A DNA stretch of 64,000 nt. It comes from Phanerodontia chrysosporium. Lineage: Eukaryota > Basidiomycota > Agaricomycetes > Polyporales > Phanerochaetaceae. The notes beneath the pieces are model-generated. The model was given only the letters and a program-made list of their open reading frames with translations, searched no databases and was not told the DNA's origin. The position numbers and the translations under genes were made by a program. The DNA is taken from contig MJGA01000033.1 in assembly GCA_001910725.1 (NCBI GenBank), positions 186,001-250,000 of the forward strand, written 5' to 3'. Shown here in pieces: positions 33,346 to 43,086 of the stretch. How positions within the stretch are numbered: position 1 is the stretch's first letter; every line of letters begins with the position of its first letter.

Positions 33346-35384
33346 ATGGAGTACTGCATCAGCGCTATGGACAACGTTGATACTGCCGTACAGCCTGCAC
33401 CGCACTGCTGGGTCGTCGCACCGCTACATCCCGTTGTGCTCACATGGGGCGGTCGTCGTACCCGCAATCATTCATGCCCATACTGCCAACTCCCTCTCCT
33501 CACCGGCGAAACACCCGGATTCTGCTGTGGTCCTCGCGGCTCGCGCCTCAATGCCGCTCCTTCTCTGCCCCCTTTACCAGTTGAGTACAACGACTTCATT
33601 CACCACCCTCGCATCTCCGAACTCTCTCGCCACCTGAACCTCGTCTTTTCCTTCGCATCGATGGAGACCACCGCAGAGTTCCCGGACTACGGAGGCGAAC
33701 ACGGATTTATAGCCATTCAAGGCAAGGTCTATCACCGCGTCCGTCCAAGCCACGCGAACTCCTCCGTTCGATGGATACTGTACGATGGATTCATGCCTCA
33801 GCATGCCCCTCACCAAGATCTTGCTAACGACATTCCATCTCCGTGGATTCGTGCCATGCAACTCGCACTTATCCGCGTTAATCCGTTCGCTCTCTATCTC
33901 CGTGTTCTCAGTCAGATACCTCCGACACTCTGTCCTGATGCACACATCGTCATCGAAGACACCGGTTGCACACCGGAGGTCGCTGCCTTCATGTCGTACG
34001 AGAACACGGCCATGCAAGAAGTACGTGCTCGTCGTCTCATCATTCGTCGCAACGACGACGACATCCACGCGATCCCCACTATAAGTCGCCTCTGGGAGCC
34101 TCTCGCATATCCGCTTTTCTTTCCGTCTGGTTCCCTTGGATGGGGTGTCTACGGAGATATCGCTGACATACGGCCTCATCATGATGGAGACGCCCCTCCC
34201 CATGTCGCTGATCGTACCGCCACTCAAATGTGGTACTATCGCGTCCTTCTCCTTCACAACGAACGTTTTCAAATCTTCGGACGTCTCACCAACGAGTATC
34301 TCGTGGACATGTTCACTCGCGACTTGGAGTGCCGCCTCAACTACATCCGCGAAAATCAGCACGTCATCATGCGAGAGGATGCCGAACTCATGGGCGATGT
34401 CTCCGTAGAACCGAATGAAAACGTATACCTTCCGTCATCATTTCTAGGCTCTAATCGATGGGCTTCCGAGCAAATCTCAGACTCGCTTGCTTTGGCTGCA
34501 CAGTACGGCGCTCCCACGTTCTTCATCACAGTCACCTGCAATCCCAATTGGCCTGAAATAGTCTCTCAACTACGACCCGGTCAAACCCACACACACATCC
34601 CTCTCATTGTCGTTCGAGTTTTCAAACAAAAACTTCGCCGCCTCGAGCAGCTGCTCACCTCCATGTTTCCGCATGCCGGTCGTGTCGTCTACTTCATTCA
34701 CTCGATCGAGTTCCAAAAGCGAGGCTTGCCACATGCCCACATCCTCCTGAAGTATAGCGCTGATTGTACATCTCCTGCCGCTATCGACACAGTCATCTCC
34801 GCAGAGCTGCCTGAAGATGCTGACGACCGTCGATTGGTGCAAGAACACATGATGCATAAACACCCTCCTCCCGACTCCCGTACGCTTGCGCGATACTGTC
34901 AGCGCGAGATGAACGGAACTCGAACCTGCCGCTTTAACTATCCACATCCAATTCGTTCTGAGACAACCATCGATTCCGGCGGTCGTGTTCTCTATCGTCG
35001 GCGTCATGCAGACGACTCCATGGTTGTACCCCACTGCCTTCCGCTGCTTAGGGCTCTTCACTGTCACATCAACTTCGAGGCAGCGAACTCCTCTCATCTT
35101 TTTCAGTACATCTTCAAGTACATTCACAAAGGTATGTTGTGCAAATTGATTTTCTGTTTAGAAATTACATTCTCACATCATTCAAATAGGACCTGATCGT
35201 GCTCATTACACTGTTCGAGCACCTGGTCAACCATTTGACGAGATTGAGGAGTATTGGAGCGCACGTTACCTTTCAGCAGGAGAAGCTGCTTGGCGCATCC
35301 TAGGTTTCAATGTCACGAAGAAGCAGCCATCTGTCACTGCACTTCCCGTTCATCTTCCGCAGTCCACTGTTCACCGCCGATATG
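33346..35384 (+). pseudogene. Helitron Rep-helicase, N-terminal part, split by an LTR element
   Basis: Starting at ATG 33346 (MEYCISAMDN), the protein has the Helitron zinc-finger-like leader CPYCQLPLLTGETPGFCCG, the Helitron_like_N region (FFITVTCNPNWPEI), the HUH nuclease motif RGLPHAHILLK and the tyrosine motif QYIFKYIHKG. One intron (35132-35189) interrupts the HKG codons. The second exon then runs EIEEYWSARYLSAGEAAWRI to HRRY, where the retrotransposon is inserted at ATATG (35380-35384). The frame continues exactly after the element at 43087, so the only damage I see is the insertion itself. The HUH nuclease would nick and rejoin the ends in rolling-circle transposition. Confidence 0.92.
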
Positions 35385-36078
35385 TGTCGCGGAGCGAAGG
35401 CTCAACGCTTCACAAGGGAGGACAGATGGGGAGGTCGACGTCGAGGCGCGGCGGAGCGAGTCACGCAGCGACGAACACACTTGTTCAGCTGTCCGTATTG
35501 ACCAAGATACATTAGTATGCTATGCTACTATACAAACTGAGGCTTACCTGTCCGTATTGACCAAGAGGTCGAGATGCCGGACAGGAGCGAGGGGAGCTAC
35601 CCTTATATACTACAGTACTCTAGGGCAGGCTGTACGATTACCTAAGCTGATGGGCAGTGCTTGGCATAGCCAGCGAGGCTGCGACGCGGGCTGCGCGGCG
35701 AGGCTGTGCGGGGGCTATGTCACGAGGCTGTGTCAGCTGGCAGTGTCTCGAGGCTGCGTCGGGCCGAGGCTGTGTCATCAGGCTGATCAGCTCGGCGTGT
35801 CTCGGCGAGGGGAGTCATCAGGGATGACAGTGCCTCCTCGGCGATCCGGGGAACCGGTTGCAAGGCAGACCGGTGATCCGGGCAGTGTCTGAGCGCGCAG
35901 CGGGATGCGCTGGCGTCTAGGGGTGATGCGCCATCAGGGCGCTGGCGCTGAGTGGCCAGGCGCTGAGCGTGGGCGGCTAGGACTCCAGACGGCGCGAGGG
36001 CTGCTCGCCCGTTGGATTAATCGAGGAAAATAGCCAAAAATCGGCGAAAAATAGGGCTGCACCGTCACATCCGTGACA
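35385..36078 (-). repeat. 3' LTR of the Ty3/gypsy element (694 bp)
   Basis: Same length and, by eye, same sequence as 42388-43081. It begins TGTCACGG and ends CGCGACA on the element strand. Confidence 0.97.
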
Positions 36079-36091
36079 TTACCCCCCTCCT
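36079..36091 (-). promoter_or_regulatory. Polypurine tract
   Basis: On the element strand AGGAGGGGGGTAA abuts the 3' LTR, the expected primer for plus-strand DNA synthesis. Confidence 0.8.
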
Positions 36092-36116
36092 AAAACCGAG
36101 CGTCCTCGCGAGGTCG

Positions 36117-39100
36117 TTAGAGGTGGCGCCCCTCTTCCCATTCGAGATCGGCCTTAGCGCGATCAGCGGCAGAAAGGAGAGAGACGTCGACTTCGGTGAC
36201 GAACGGGCGAAAAGAGGCGGCGAGGGCTTCGAAGGCGGTGGCAGCGAGCTTGCGGGGCGCTTCCGGATTTTCGCGGTGGAATTTGTTGACCAGAGCTTTG
36301 GCGTGTTTGAGGTTGTCTGCCTTTTCCCACGTGTCGCCGGCTTGACCGTAGCCTTTCCAGCGGACCTTGTACTGCAGTTGTCGGCGGTATATGCGGCTGT
36401 CGAGGACTTTCTCGACGACGTATTCTTCTTCGCCGGCAACCTTGACAGGTTTGGGAGGCAGGGGCTTCTCAACGCCCTGATCGTGCCACGGGCTGAGGCG
36501 GTTGACATGGAAAACTGGGTGGATTTTCAGCCAGCTCGGGAGCTCGAGCCGATAGTCCAGATCGCCGATCTTTTCCAGAACCTTAAACGGACCCAACTGG
36601 CGGGGGCCGAGCTTGGGCGAGGGCTGATCGATGCTGAGGTCCTTCGTGCTGAGCCAAACCTGATCGCCGACCTTGAAGGAGTGGGCGCGTTTCTTCGCGG
36701 CCTCGTACTCTTCTTTCATGCGGGCTTTGGTTAGGCGCAGGGCAGCTTCGGCCTCTTTGCGGACGTGAGCCATGCGGTCTAGGCGCTCGTCGAGGGCAGG
36801 AACGTTGGTGTGTTTGCCGGCCGGGATCGTGAAGTCCGGTGTGTAGCCGTAAACTATCTCGAAGGGGGTGCGCTCGGTAGCACTAGACACGTGTGAGTTC
36901 AGGGTGAACTCGGCCATCGGGAGCCAATCGACCCAGTCGTCTTGGCGCTGGGAGACGAAGAGACGCAGGAATTTCTCGACTTCCTGGTTCTTGCGCTCGA
37001 CCTTGCCGTTGCCCTCGGGGTGATATGCCGTGGTGAGACCAGTAGCGATGCCGAGGCGCTTATACAGCGCTCGCATGTACTGAGCTGCAAACTGGGGCCC
37101 ACGATCGGAGAAGATCTTGCGTGGGAGGCCGTGAAGGCGGAAGATGTCCGTGTAGTGAACGTCGCCCATGCCGGCAGCGGTGATCGTCGAGTCGACCGGC
37201 ACAAGGTGGCACTGATCCGAGTAGTGGTCCACGTAGACCGCGATCGAGTCCTTCTTGGTCTTGGCATCGCGTGGGAGCTGTGTGATGAGATCCACGCCGA
37301 CGTGTTCCCAGGGCCCTGAAGGGACATCGTGGGGCTGTAGGGTGGCTTTCGGATGCGGAGCGGACTTGTACCGTTGGCATTGATCGCAGCCGAGCACGTA
37401 GCGGCTAACGTCGGCGGAGATGCGCGGCCACCAATAGTGCCGAGAGACTAACTCGAGGGTGGTATGCTTCCCAGGGTGTCCGGCAGTCGGCGCGTCGTGA
37501 CAAGACTTGATGACGTCGTTGCGCAGCGCGGCACTGTTCGGCACGTAGACTTTCCCATGGTAGTACAGAAGGCCGTTGTCTTCTTCCCATTCGAGAACGC
37601 CGTTGCGCAGCTTGCGGGGCCCCTTAGTCCGGAGAGTCTGCAGAGCGTCTGCGACTTCCTTTTCTTTTTCGGAGCAGTCGCGAATGCGCTTCTCGAGGGG
37701 GGAGGGGTTTGCGAAAGCTACCGTGGCGGCTATCTTAAACAGTTCCGGCTTCAATACTATCTGCGAGCGATTGTCTTCCTCGTCGGAAACATGCAGCGAG
37801 GAGGGCCGGGAGAGCGGGTCGGCGAGGAGATGCGTCTTGCCGGGGCGGTGGATGATGCGGAAGTCGTACTCGGCGAGGTAGGAAGCCCACCGGGCTTGTC
37901 GCCGCGTGAGATTCTGCGCAGTCTTCCAGTACTGGAGATTCTGATGATCGGTCCAGATCTCGAAAGGCTCCGGGAGACCTTCGAGGAATTGGCGCCAGTC
38001 CTTGAGAGCTTCGATGATTGCAAGCATCTCGCGGTCCCAGATCTCGTAGTTCCGCTCGGCGGGGCTCATGGTCTGCGAGCGATACGCGATTGGATGCCAG
38101 AGACCATCTTCAGGGTTGCGTTGGGCTATGACTCCTCCGGTGGCGTAGCCAGAAGCATCGGTCTCGACGCGAGTTGGCCGATCAATGCTCCACATGGCGA
38201 GCACGGGCTGAGTCGTGAAAGCGCGCTTGAGCGTCTCGAAGGCTTCTGCCTGTGCGGGACCCCAATTAAACGGAGTGTCCTTCTTCGTCAGATCGTGCAA
38301 CGGACGGCAGATCTTTGAGAAGTCTTTGATGAAACGGCGGTAGAAGTTGGCAAACCCGACAAAGCCTCGTACATCTTTGAGGTTCTTCGGGGTCGGCCAC
38401 TCGGCTACAGCCTTAACCTTGCCGGGATCCATGCCGACTTGTCCTTCGCTGATCAGGAGTCCAAGGTACTCGATCTCTGAGCGCTCGAACTCGCACTTCT
38501 CGGGCCGAAGGTATAGATCGTACTTGGCGAGACGTGCCAGGACCTCGTGAACAATCTTCCGATGCGAAGCGAGGTCGTTCGACCAGATGAGAATGTCGTC
38601 GAGGTAAACTGCGACCTTGCTCTCGGCGATGAGGTCGGCGAAGATGTGGTTCATGAGGGCCTGGAACGTGGCGGGGCTGTTGCACAGACCGAAGTACATG
38701 ACTCTGGGCTCGAAGAGGCCGCGGTTGGTGACGAAGGCGGCTTTCCACTCGTCACCTTCCTTAATCCGGACGTTGTTGTAGCCCCAACGGACATCGAACT
38801 TGGTAAAGATCTTAGCGCCCTGGAGCTTCCCGATGATGTCGGAGGCGAGCGGAAGGGGGTAACGATTCTTCACGGTGATGTCGTTGAGCTTGCGGTAATC
38901 CTGGATGAACCGGAGCTTGCCATCCTTTTTCTTGATGAAGAAGACAGGGGAAGCGATCGGAGACTTGCTGGGGACGATATAGCCTTTGGCAAGTGCGTCG
39001 TCGATGAACCGCTGTAGTTCTTCATTCTCGATCGGGGACATGGGATAAACCTTCGATTTGATCGAGGCCGGGGCGTCCGGGACGAGATCTATCGCGTGAT

Positions 39101-39911
39101 CCCAGGGCTGATGCTTCGGAAGGCGGTGCGATTCCTCTTCAGAGAACACTTTCTTGTGTCGGTGGTACTCCTTGGGAACCAGCTCTTCAAACGTCTTGGC
39201 GTACTTCTCGCGATTGGCTTCGACAGCGATCGCTTGCGAGTAAGTGTAGCCGGCGAGGATCCAGACTTCGTCCTTGGCGTCCTCAACAATGCCTGCTCGA
39301 AGCCATTCGCGGCGTTCGGAGCGGTTGGCGTCAATCTGATGGATACCGAAAACCGGGGTGTCCTCAGCTCCGCCGCGGAGCTGAAACTGGACATCTCCCG
39401 TTTCCCAGTCAATGTTCGGATTCCATTTCTTGAGCCACGGAAGTCCGAGGATGACGTCCTCCGGACCGATGTTCGTGACAAGAAATTCCTCCTTAAACGT
39501 ATACGAACCCACAGTGAGCTGGAGTCTGGTTCGGCGTGTAATAGACCCTGCTTCATTCTTGGTTCCGTCGATGTTATACAGTGTGATTTCCTTCTTGAGT
39601 GGTACCGTGAGGATCTTGTGTTGTTTACAGAAATCTTCGTGGATGAATAGCGAAGTCGCACCGGAGTCAATCATTGCAGGCGTGCGAATAGTTTTATTGA
39701 GTCCGGTGAGCTTTACAGGTACACGATAGTGATTGGAAAAAGGATCTAACACTGATATTGTACACGAGCGGATGGTATCTGAAAGGTCCTGTGGTTCTAA
39801 CGACGGTGCCGGAGTTGAATCCGGGCTTGACGAAACGGGGACCGACGATGCGGCGTCACTCCGGCCCCTTAAGCAAAACCCCCGAGCTGCTTTTGTATCA
39901 GAGCCAGCTGA
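36117..39911 (-). CDS. Pol polyprotein: protease, RT, RNase H, integrase, chromodomain
   Basis: The frame is open from 39911, but the protein has no early ATG (the first long-ORF codon is GTG at 39752), as expected if it is made by frameshifting from Gag. Domains in order are: aspartic protease (IDSGATSLFI, VILGLPWLK); RT (IQDYRKLND, VAVYLDDILIWS); RNase H (RVETDASGYATGG, NYEIWDREMLA); the integrase HHCC zinc domain (HPGKHTTLELVSRHYWWP, CDQCQR) and DDE core (VGVDLITQLP, FSDRGPQF, NGKVERKNQEVEKF); a GPY/F-like region (LGPRQLGPFKVLEKIG); and a chromodomain (VEKVLDSRIYRRQLQYKVRW, GDTWEKADNL). The chromodomain places it among chromoviruses of the Tf1/sushi type. No stop or shift was seen. Confidence 0.95.
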   Translation of the reverse strand, partial: SAGSDTKAARGFCLRGRSDAASSVPVSSSPDSTPAPSLEPQDLSDTIRSCTISVLDPFSNHYRVPVKLTGLNKTIRTPAMIDSGATSLFIHEDFCKQHKILTVPLKKEITLYNIDGTKNEAGSITRRTRLQLTVGSYTFKEEFLVTNIGPEDVILGLPWLKKWNPNIDWETGDVQFQLRGGAEDTPVFGIHQIDANRSERREWLRAGIVEDAKDEVWILAGYTYSQAIAVEANREKYAKTFEELVPKEYHRHKKVFSEEESHRLPKHQPWDHAIDLVPDAPASIKSKVYPMSPIENEELQRFIDDALAKGYIVPSKSPIASPVFFIKKKDGKLRFIQDYRKLNDITVKNRYPLPLASDIIGKLQGAKIFTKFDVRWGYNNVRIKEGDEWKAAFVTNRGLFEPRVMYFGLCNSPATFQALMNHIFADLIAESKVAVYLDDILIWSNDLASHRKIVHEVLARLAKYDLYLRPEKCEFERSEIEYLGLLISEGQVGMDPGKVKAVAEWPTPKNLKDVRGFVGFANFYRRFIKDFSKICRPLHDLTKKDTPFNWGPAQAEAFETLKRAFTTQPVLAMWSIDRPTRVETDASGYATGGVIAQRNPEDGLWHPIAYRSQTMSPAERNYEIWDREMLAIIEALKDWRQFLEGLPEPFEIWTDHQNLQYWKTAQNLTRRQARWASYLAEYDFRIIHRPGKTHLLADPLSRPSSLHVSDEEDNRSQIVLKPELFKIAATVAFANPSPLEKRIRDCSEKEKEVADALQTLRTKGPRKLRNGVLEWEEDNGLLYYHGKVYVPNSAALRNDVIKSCHDAPTAGHPGKHTTLELVSRHYWWPRISADVSRYVLGCDQCQRYKSAPHPKATLQPHDVPSGPWEHVGVDLITQLPRDAKTKKDSIAVYVDHYSDQCHLVPVDSTITAAGMGDVHYTDIFRLHGLPRKIFSDRGPQFAAQYMRALYKRLGIATGLTTAYHPEGNGKVERKNQEVEKFLRLFVSQRQDDWVDWLPMAEFTLNSHVSSATERTPFEIVYGYTPDFTIPAGKHTNVPALDERLDRMAHVRKEAEAALRLTKARMKEEYEAAKKRAHSFKVGDQVWLSTKDLSIDQPSPKLGPRQLGPFKVLEKIGDLDYRLELPSWLKIHPVFHVNRLSPWHDQGVEKPLPPKPVKVAGEEEYVVEKVLDSRIYRRQLQYKVRWKGYGQAGDTWEKADNLKHAKALVNKFHRENPEAPRKLAATAFEALAASFRPFVTEVDVSLLSAADRAKADLEWEEGRHL

Positions 39912-41118
39912 TCACGGAGGGCGGCGATCGCGGCAGCTTGGTCGTCAGACGAGCTGCCAGAAGACGAGGAGGCCGGAGACGAGGAGTCCTGTGACGAGGT
40001 ATCCGAAGACGAGGCGCGGACAGCGGCGGTAGCGGGGGCGGTTCTCGCTTGCCCTCGAGGCGAGCGCGACAGACGCGGGACCAGTGACCCTTCTTGCCGC
40101 AGTGGTTGCAAACCGAGTCGCGGTGAACGGGGTCCGTGGACTTGTGGGACTTCGAGCCGCAGACCTTGCAGCGATCCTTCATGACGGCGTCGAACTGGCG
40201 CTTGAGATCCGTGCCGGTGAGCCCCTTAAACAGCTCGTCGATGTTCGCGGCGTCGATGTCCATCGCGTTCGGATCGCGGAAGGCGCGCGTCGACGAGCTA
40301 GCCGGAGTCGAGGACGTCTTGCCTTGCTGCGCCAAGAGGTCTTGCGAGAGCTTGTCCTTCGACCGGTCGACGGCGAATCCCGCGTTCTTGAGCTCGTCGT
40401 ACGTCTCGGGGCCTTTGCCGGTGCTGGGGTTGACCATGTACGAGATCCGTTCGAGGTAGTCCTTGTTGAACTTCGTCCGTAGCCGGGCCGCCAGGTCTTC
40501 CGGGGTGAGCTTCGTGCGACCGGCGAGGGCTTGGAACTCCGCAAAGAACTCCGCGAACCGACGATTGCCTTGTGTGCACGCCTGCAGCTTGCTGAGGGCC
40601 TCGGCCTTCTCGTCGACGGGCTCGAACCGGTTCTTGAACGCTTCCCAAAACGTGGCGCGAGAGCCGTCGAATATCTGAACACCGTCTGCCGCCTGCTCGA
40701 TGTATTGCCGCGCCCATTCAGCCGCTTCATCTTGCATGAAGGAGAGGGCGCCGACGATCCACTTCTGACCATCTACCAGGATCTTGCCGGAGTCGGGGTC
40801 TCGCTGGAGGTTACCGTTGACGTCGCGCTTGCCGAATTTCTCCGGCTGCCCGTCGGCGTAGATGCGATAGGCGGCGCGGAAGAGACGGGCCGTGTCCGAA
40901 CCTTTCCCTTTGAACGGGACGGGCTTCTCGACGAAGGGCAGCTCCTTGTTCGCGTTAACCGTAGCGTTGACCGTTGTGTGATTGTTACCGATAGCCTGGG
41001 CCAGAGTGTTGACCGTGTTGGTGAGCTGCGTCATTGCCTGGGCCATTTGCAGGAGTGCAGCAGAAACGGGGTCGGGAAGCGCCGGACCGGGCGGCGCTCC
41101 ACCGGGAGTGCTCGACAT
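39869..41118 (-). CDS. Gag with CCHC zinc knuckle
   Basis: The start ATG is at 41118 (MSSTPGGAPPGPAL). A helical N-terminus is followed by the capsid-like region (FKGKGSDTARLFRAAYRIYA, FWEAFKNRFEPVDEKAEA, RRFAEFFAEFQALAG) and the knuckle CNHCGKKGHWSRVC. Just after the knuckle, at a C-rich run (about 40030-40045), the first frame turns into Arg/Pro-rich nonsense ending at 39898. The -1 frame continues as a plausible Ser/Asp-rich tail and helix (DDQAAAIAALRDQLALIQKQ) to the TAA at 39869. One missing C in the run would explain this, as a real mutation, a sequence error or ribosomal slippage. Feature limits cover both frames. Confidence 0.88.
39875..39881 (-). other. Candidate -1 frameshift site joining Gag to Pol
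   Basis: On the element strand GGGTTTT, phased as G GGT TTT in the Gag C-terminal frame (LGGFA then stop), lies two codons before the TAA at 39871-39869. The Pol frame is the -1 frame here and is open from 39911, giving an overlap of about 43 nt. Confidence 0.5.
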
Positions 41119-41542
41119 GTTGGGGGACGGGGAGTGTTGGCTCCTGATTGAGCGCGGGAGAGGTTAAACGGCGAGGGAGCGGGTTCGTGGTCGGAGAGGA
41201 CGGAGCCGAGCGATGTCTCGGGAGACGAGTGGTGGCTACTGTCCGGGGGACTGTGATCGGGAGTATTCGGAGTGGTGGCAGAGGCGCGGGCGAATTCTAG
41301 CCGTTGCGCGAAATGAGGGCGTTCGAACTGTGTTTCTCGGTCGCTAGACGGAACCGGGAGTAGTGGAGGGGCAGTCTCTCGATAAGGGCAGGGCTGCTGA
41401 CTGCACTCCCTGGCTTCTCGAGACCCGTTGTTTTCCTCGACGTGGAGATCAGCGGGAAGGGTGACGCCGTTCTCTGTGGTTCGCCCGAAGAAGTGCGGAC
41501 AATTCGAACAGTCGAAATCCAGTGCGACAAAGAGTGTATTTA

Positions 41543-42250
41543 TTAATCAAAGTAGCCGGCCCGGTACACGATATCTAGCTCTCCCACGATGCGGCGGAAA
41601 TTACGCCTTAAACCGACAAACGGAATGTCACCGATTTGAGCGAGTCCGAGCTCGTATTGGTGCCACTCCTTAAACGTGGTGGTGGGGGCGAGACGACTGA
41701 GCTCAGCGCGGATCTGTCGAAGGCGTTCGAGCAGCTGGCGGACGCCTTGTGCGCGGTCGCTGCTGACGAGGTGGAACAGGTCGACTTCTTCGACGGCCTT
41801 GAGACGCTTGATGGTCGCGTCGAGCTTGGGCGTGAAGATGCCGACGAGGTCGGTGGGGGAGTACTTGGGAATGTCGATGCCGACGGGCTTGCGGGCGATG
41901 GGCTCGTACGTCGGGGCGGCGCTGAGGCGCTCTGCCAAACTGAGCTTGGAGGAGGAGGCGGCTGCGGCGGCCTGGGCTTCTTGCGCCTCGCGTTGGCGCT
42001 GCTCGCGGATGCGGTTGCCTACGCGCTGTTCGGCTTCGCGAGCCTCGCGGACGGCAGTCCAGTTGATGGAGGGGACAGAGGGCGGAGGTGTCGGGAGCGT
42101 GGAGACGTGCTTGATGACCGCCTTGACTTTGCGGTCCGTCCACTTGACAGGGTTACCGGCCTCGCGACGACGTTGGAGGCGGTCGAAGATGCGCTGGGGG
42201 ATGTGGTCCTTGAGCCGGACGTCTTTCGGCACTGCAAAGCAAGGACCTCA
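41543..42250 (-). CDS. Extra ORF between 5' LTR and Gag (about 229 aa, unknown)
   Basis: The ORF reads PKDVRLKDHIPQRIFDRLQR, VKWTDRKVKAVIKHVSTLP and an Ala/Glu/Gln coiled region, then PIARKPVGIDIPKYSPTDLV and a helical C-terminus ending YRAGYFD at 41543. It has no ATG near its start. The sequence before it ends CTTGCTTTGCAG, like a 3' splice site, so the first exon may lie closer to the LTR (candidate donor GTACGT at about 42290). It is on the same strand as Gag-Pol, 425 bp upstream of Gag. I recognise no domain. Confidence 0.55.
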
Positions 42251-42375
42251 GCAACGTGCACGGAGTGAGCAGGCTGCTCGACTACGACGTACTCGCTTTA
42301 AACGGAGGGAATAAACTTTTTTAAACGGGGTTTGGGGGGAGCGGTAGGGAGAAAAATGCCTAGGGCACCCAAAAG

Positions 42376-42385
42376 ATCTCGACCT
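42376..42385 (-). promoter_or_regulatory. Primer-binding site, self-priming type
   Basis: Two bases inside the 5' LTR, the element strand reads AGGTCGAGAT. This is exactly complementary to ATCTCGACCT in the LTR (42578-42569), which begins 34 bp downstream of the LTR TATA box and so is the expected 5' end of the transcript. No tRNA-type TGG site adjoins the LTR. Confidence 0.65.
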
Positions 42386-42387
42386 AA

Positions 42388-43081
42388 TGTCGCGGAGCGA
42401 AGGCTCAACGCTTCACAAGGGAGGACAGATGGGGAGGTCGACGTCGAGGCGCGGCGGAGCGAGTCACGCAGCGACGAACACACTTGTTCAGCTGTCCGTA
42501 TTGACCAAGATACATTAGTATGCTATGCTACTATACAAACTGAGGCTTACCTGTCCGTATTGACCAAGAGGTCGAGATGCCGGACAGGAGCGAGGGGAGC
42601 TACCCTTATATACTACAGTACTCTAGGGCAGGCTGTACGATTACCTAAGCTGATGGGCAGTGCTTGGCATAGCCAGCGAGGCTGCGACGCGGGCTGCGCG
42701 GCGAGGCTGTGCGGGGGCTATGTCACGAGGCTGTGTCAGCTGGCAGTGTCTCGAGGCTGCGTCGGGCCGAGGCTGTGTCATCAGGCTGATCAGCTCGGCG
42801 TGTCTCGGCGAGGGGAGTCATCAGGGATGACAGTGCCTCCTCGGCGATCCGGGGAACCGGTTGCAAGGCAGACCGGTGATCCGGGCAGTGTCTGAGCGCG
42901 CAGCGGGATGCGCTGGCGTCTAGGGGTGATGCGCCATCAGGGCGCTGGCGCTGAGTGGCCAGGCGCTGAGCGTGGGCGGCTAGGACTCCAGACGGCGCGA
43001 GGGCTGCTCGCCCGTTGGATTAATCGAGGAAAATAGCCAAAAATCGGCGAAAAATAGGGCTGCACCGTCACATCCGTGACA
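42388..43081 (-). repeat. 5' LTR of the Ty3/gypsy element (694 bp)
   Basis: Copy of 35385-36078. It contains the promoter TATATAA at 42612-42606 and the predicted transcription start at about 42578 on the element strand. GGCTG-rich degenerate repeats fill its upstream half. Confidence 0.97.
42606..42612 (-). promoter_or_regulatory. LTR TATA box
   Basis: TATATAA on the element strand, 34 bp ahead of the predicted start that matches the primer-binding site. The same motif is present in the other LTR. Confidence 0.65.
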
Positions 43082-43086
43082 ATATG

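Larger units (their letters stand above)
35385..43081 (-). mobile_element. Complete chromodomain Ty3/gypsy LTR retrotransposon (7,697 bp)
   Basis: It is bounded by 694-bp LTRs (35385-36078 and 42388-43081) that appear identical, begin TG and end CA, and are flanked by the 5-bp target duplication ATATG (35380-35384 and 43082-43086). Transcription runs on the minus strand: LTR, extra ORF, Gag, Pol with C-terminal chromodomain, polypurine tract, LTR. Identical LTRs and an undamaged Pol indicate a very recent insertion, into the Helitron Rep-helicase gene. Confidence 0.97.

Noticed and set aside
35385..35892. ORF on the plus strand inside the LTR, repeated at 42388-42895
   Set aside because: It lies entirely in LTR sequence, antisense to the element, and is Arg/Cys/Gly-rich from GGCTG repeats. 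It is duplicated only because the LTR is.
40531..41151. Long plus-strand ORFs opposite Gag, Pol and the extra ORF
   Set aside because: They are shadows of GC-rich coding sequence on the other strand, with no motifs.
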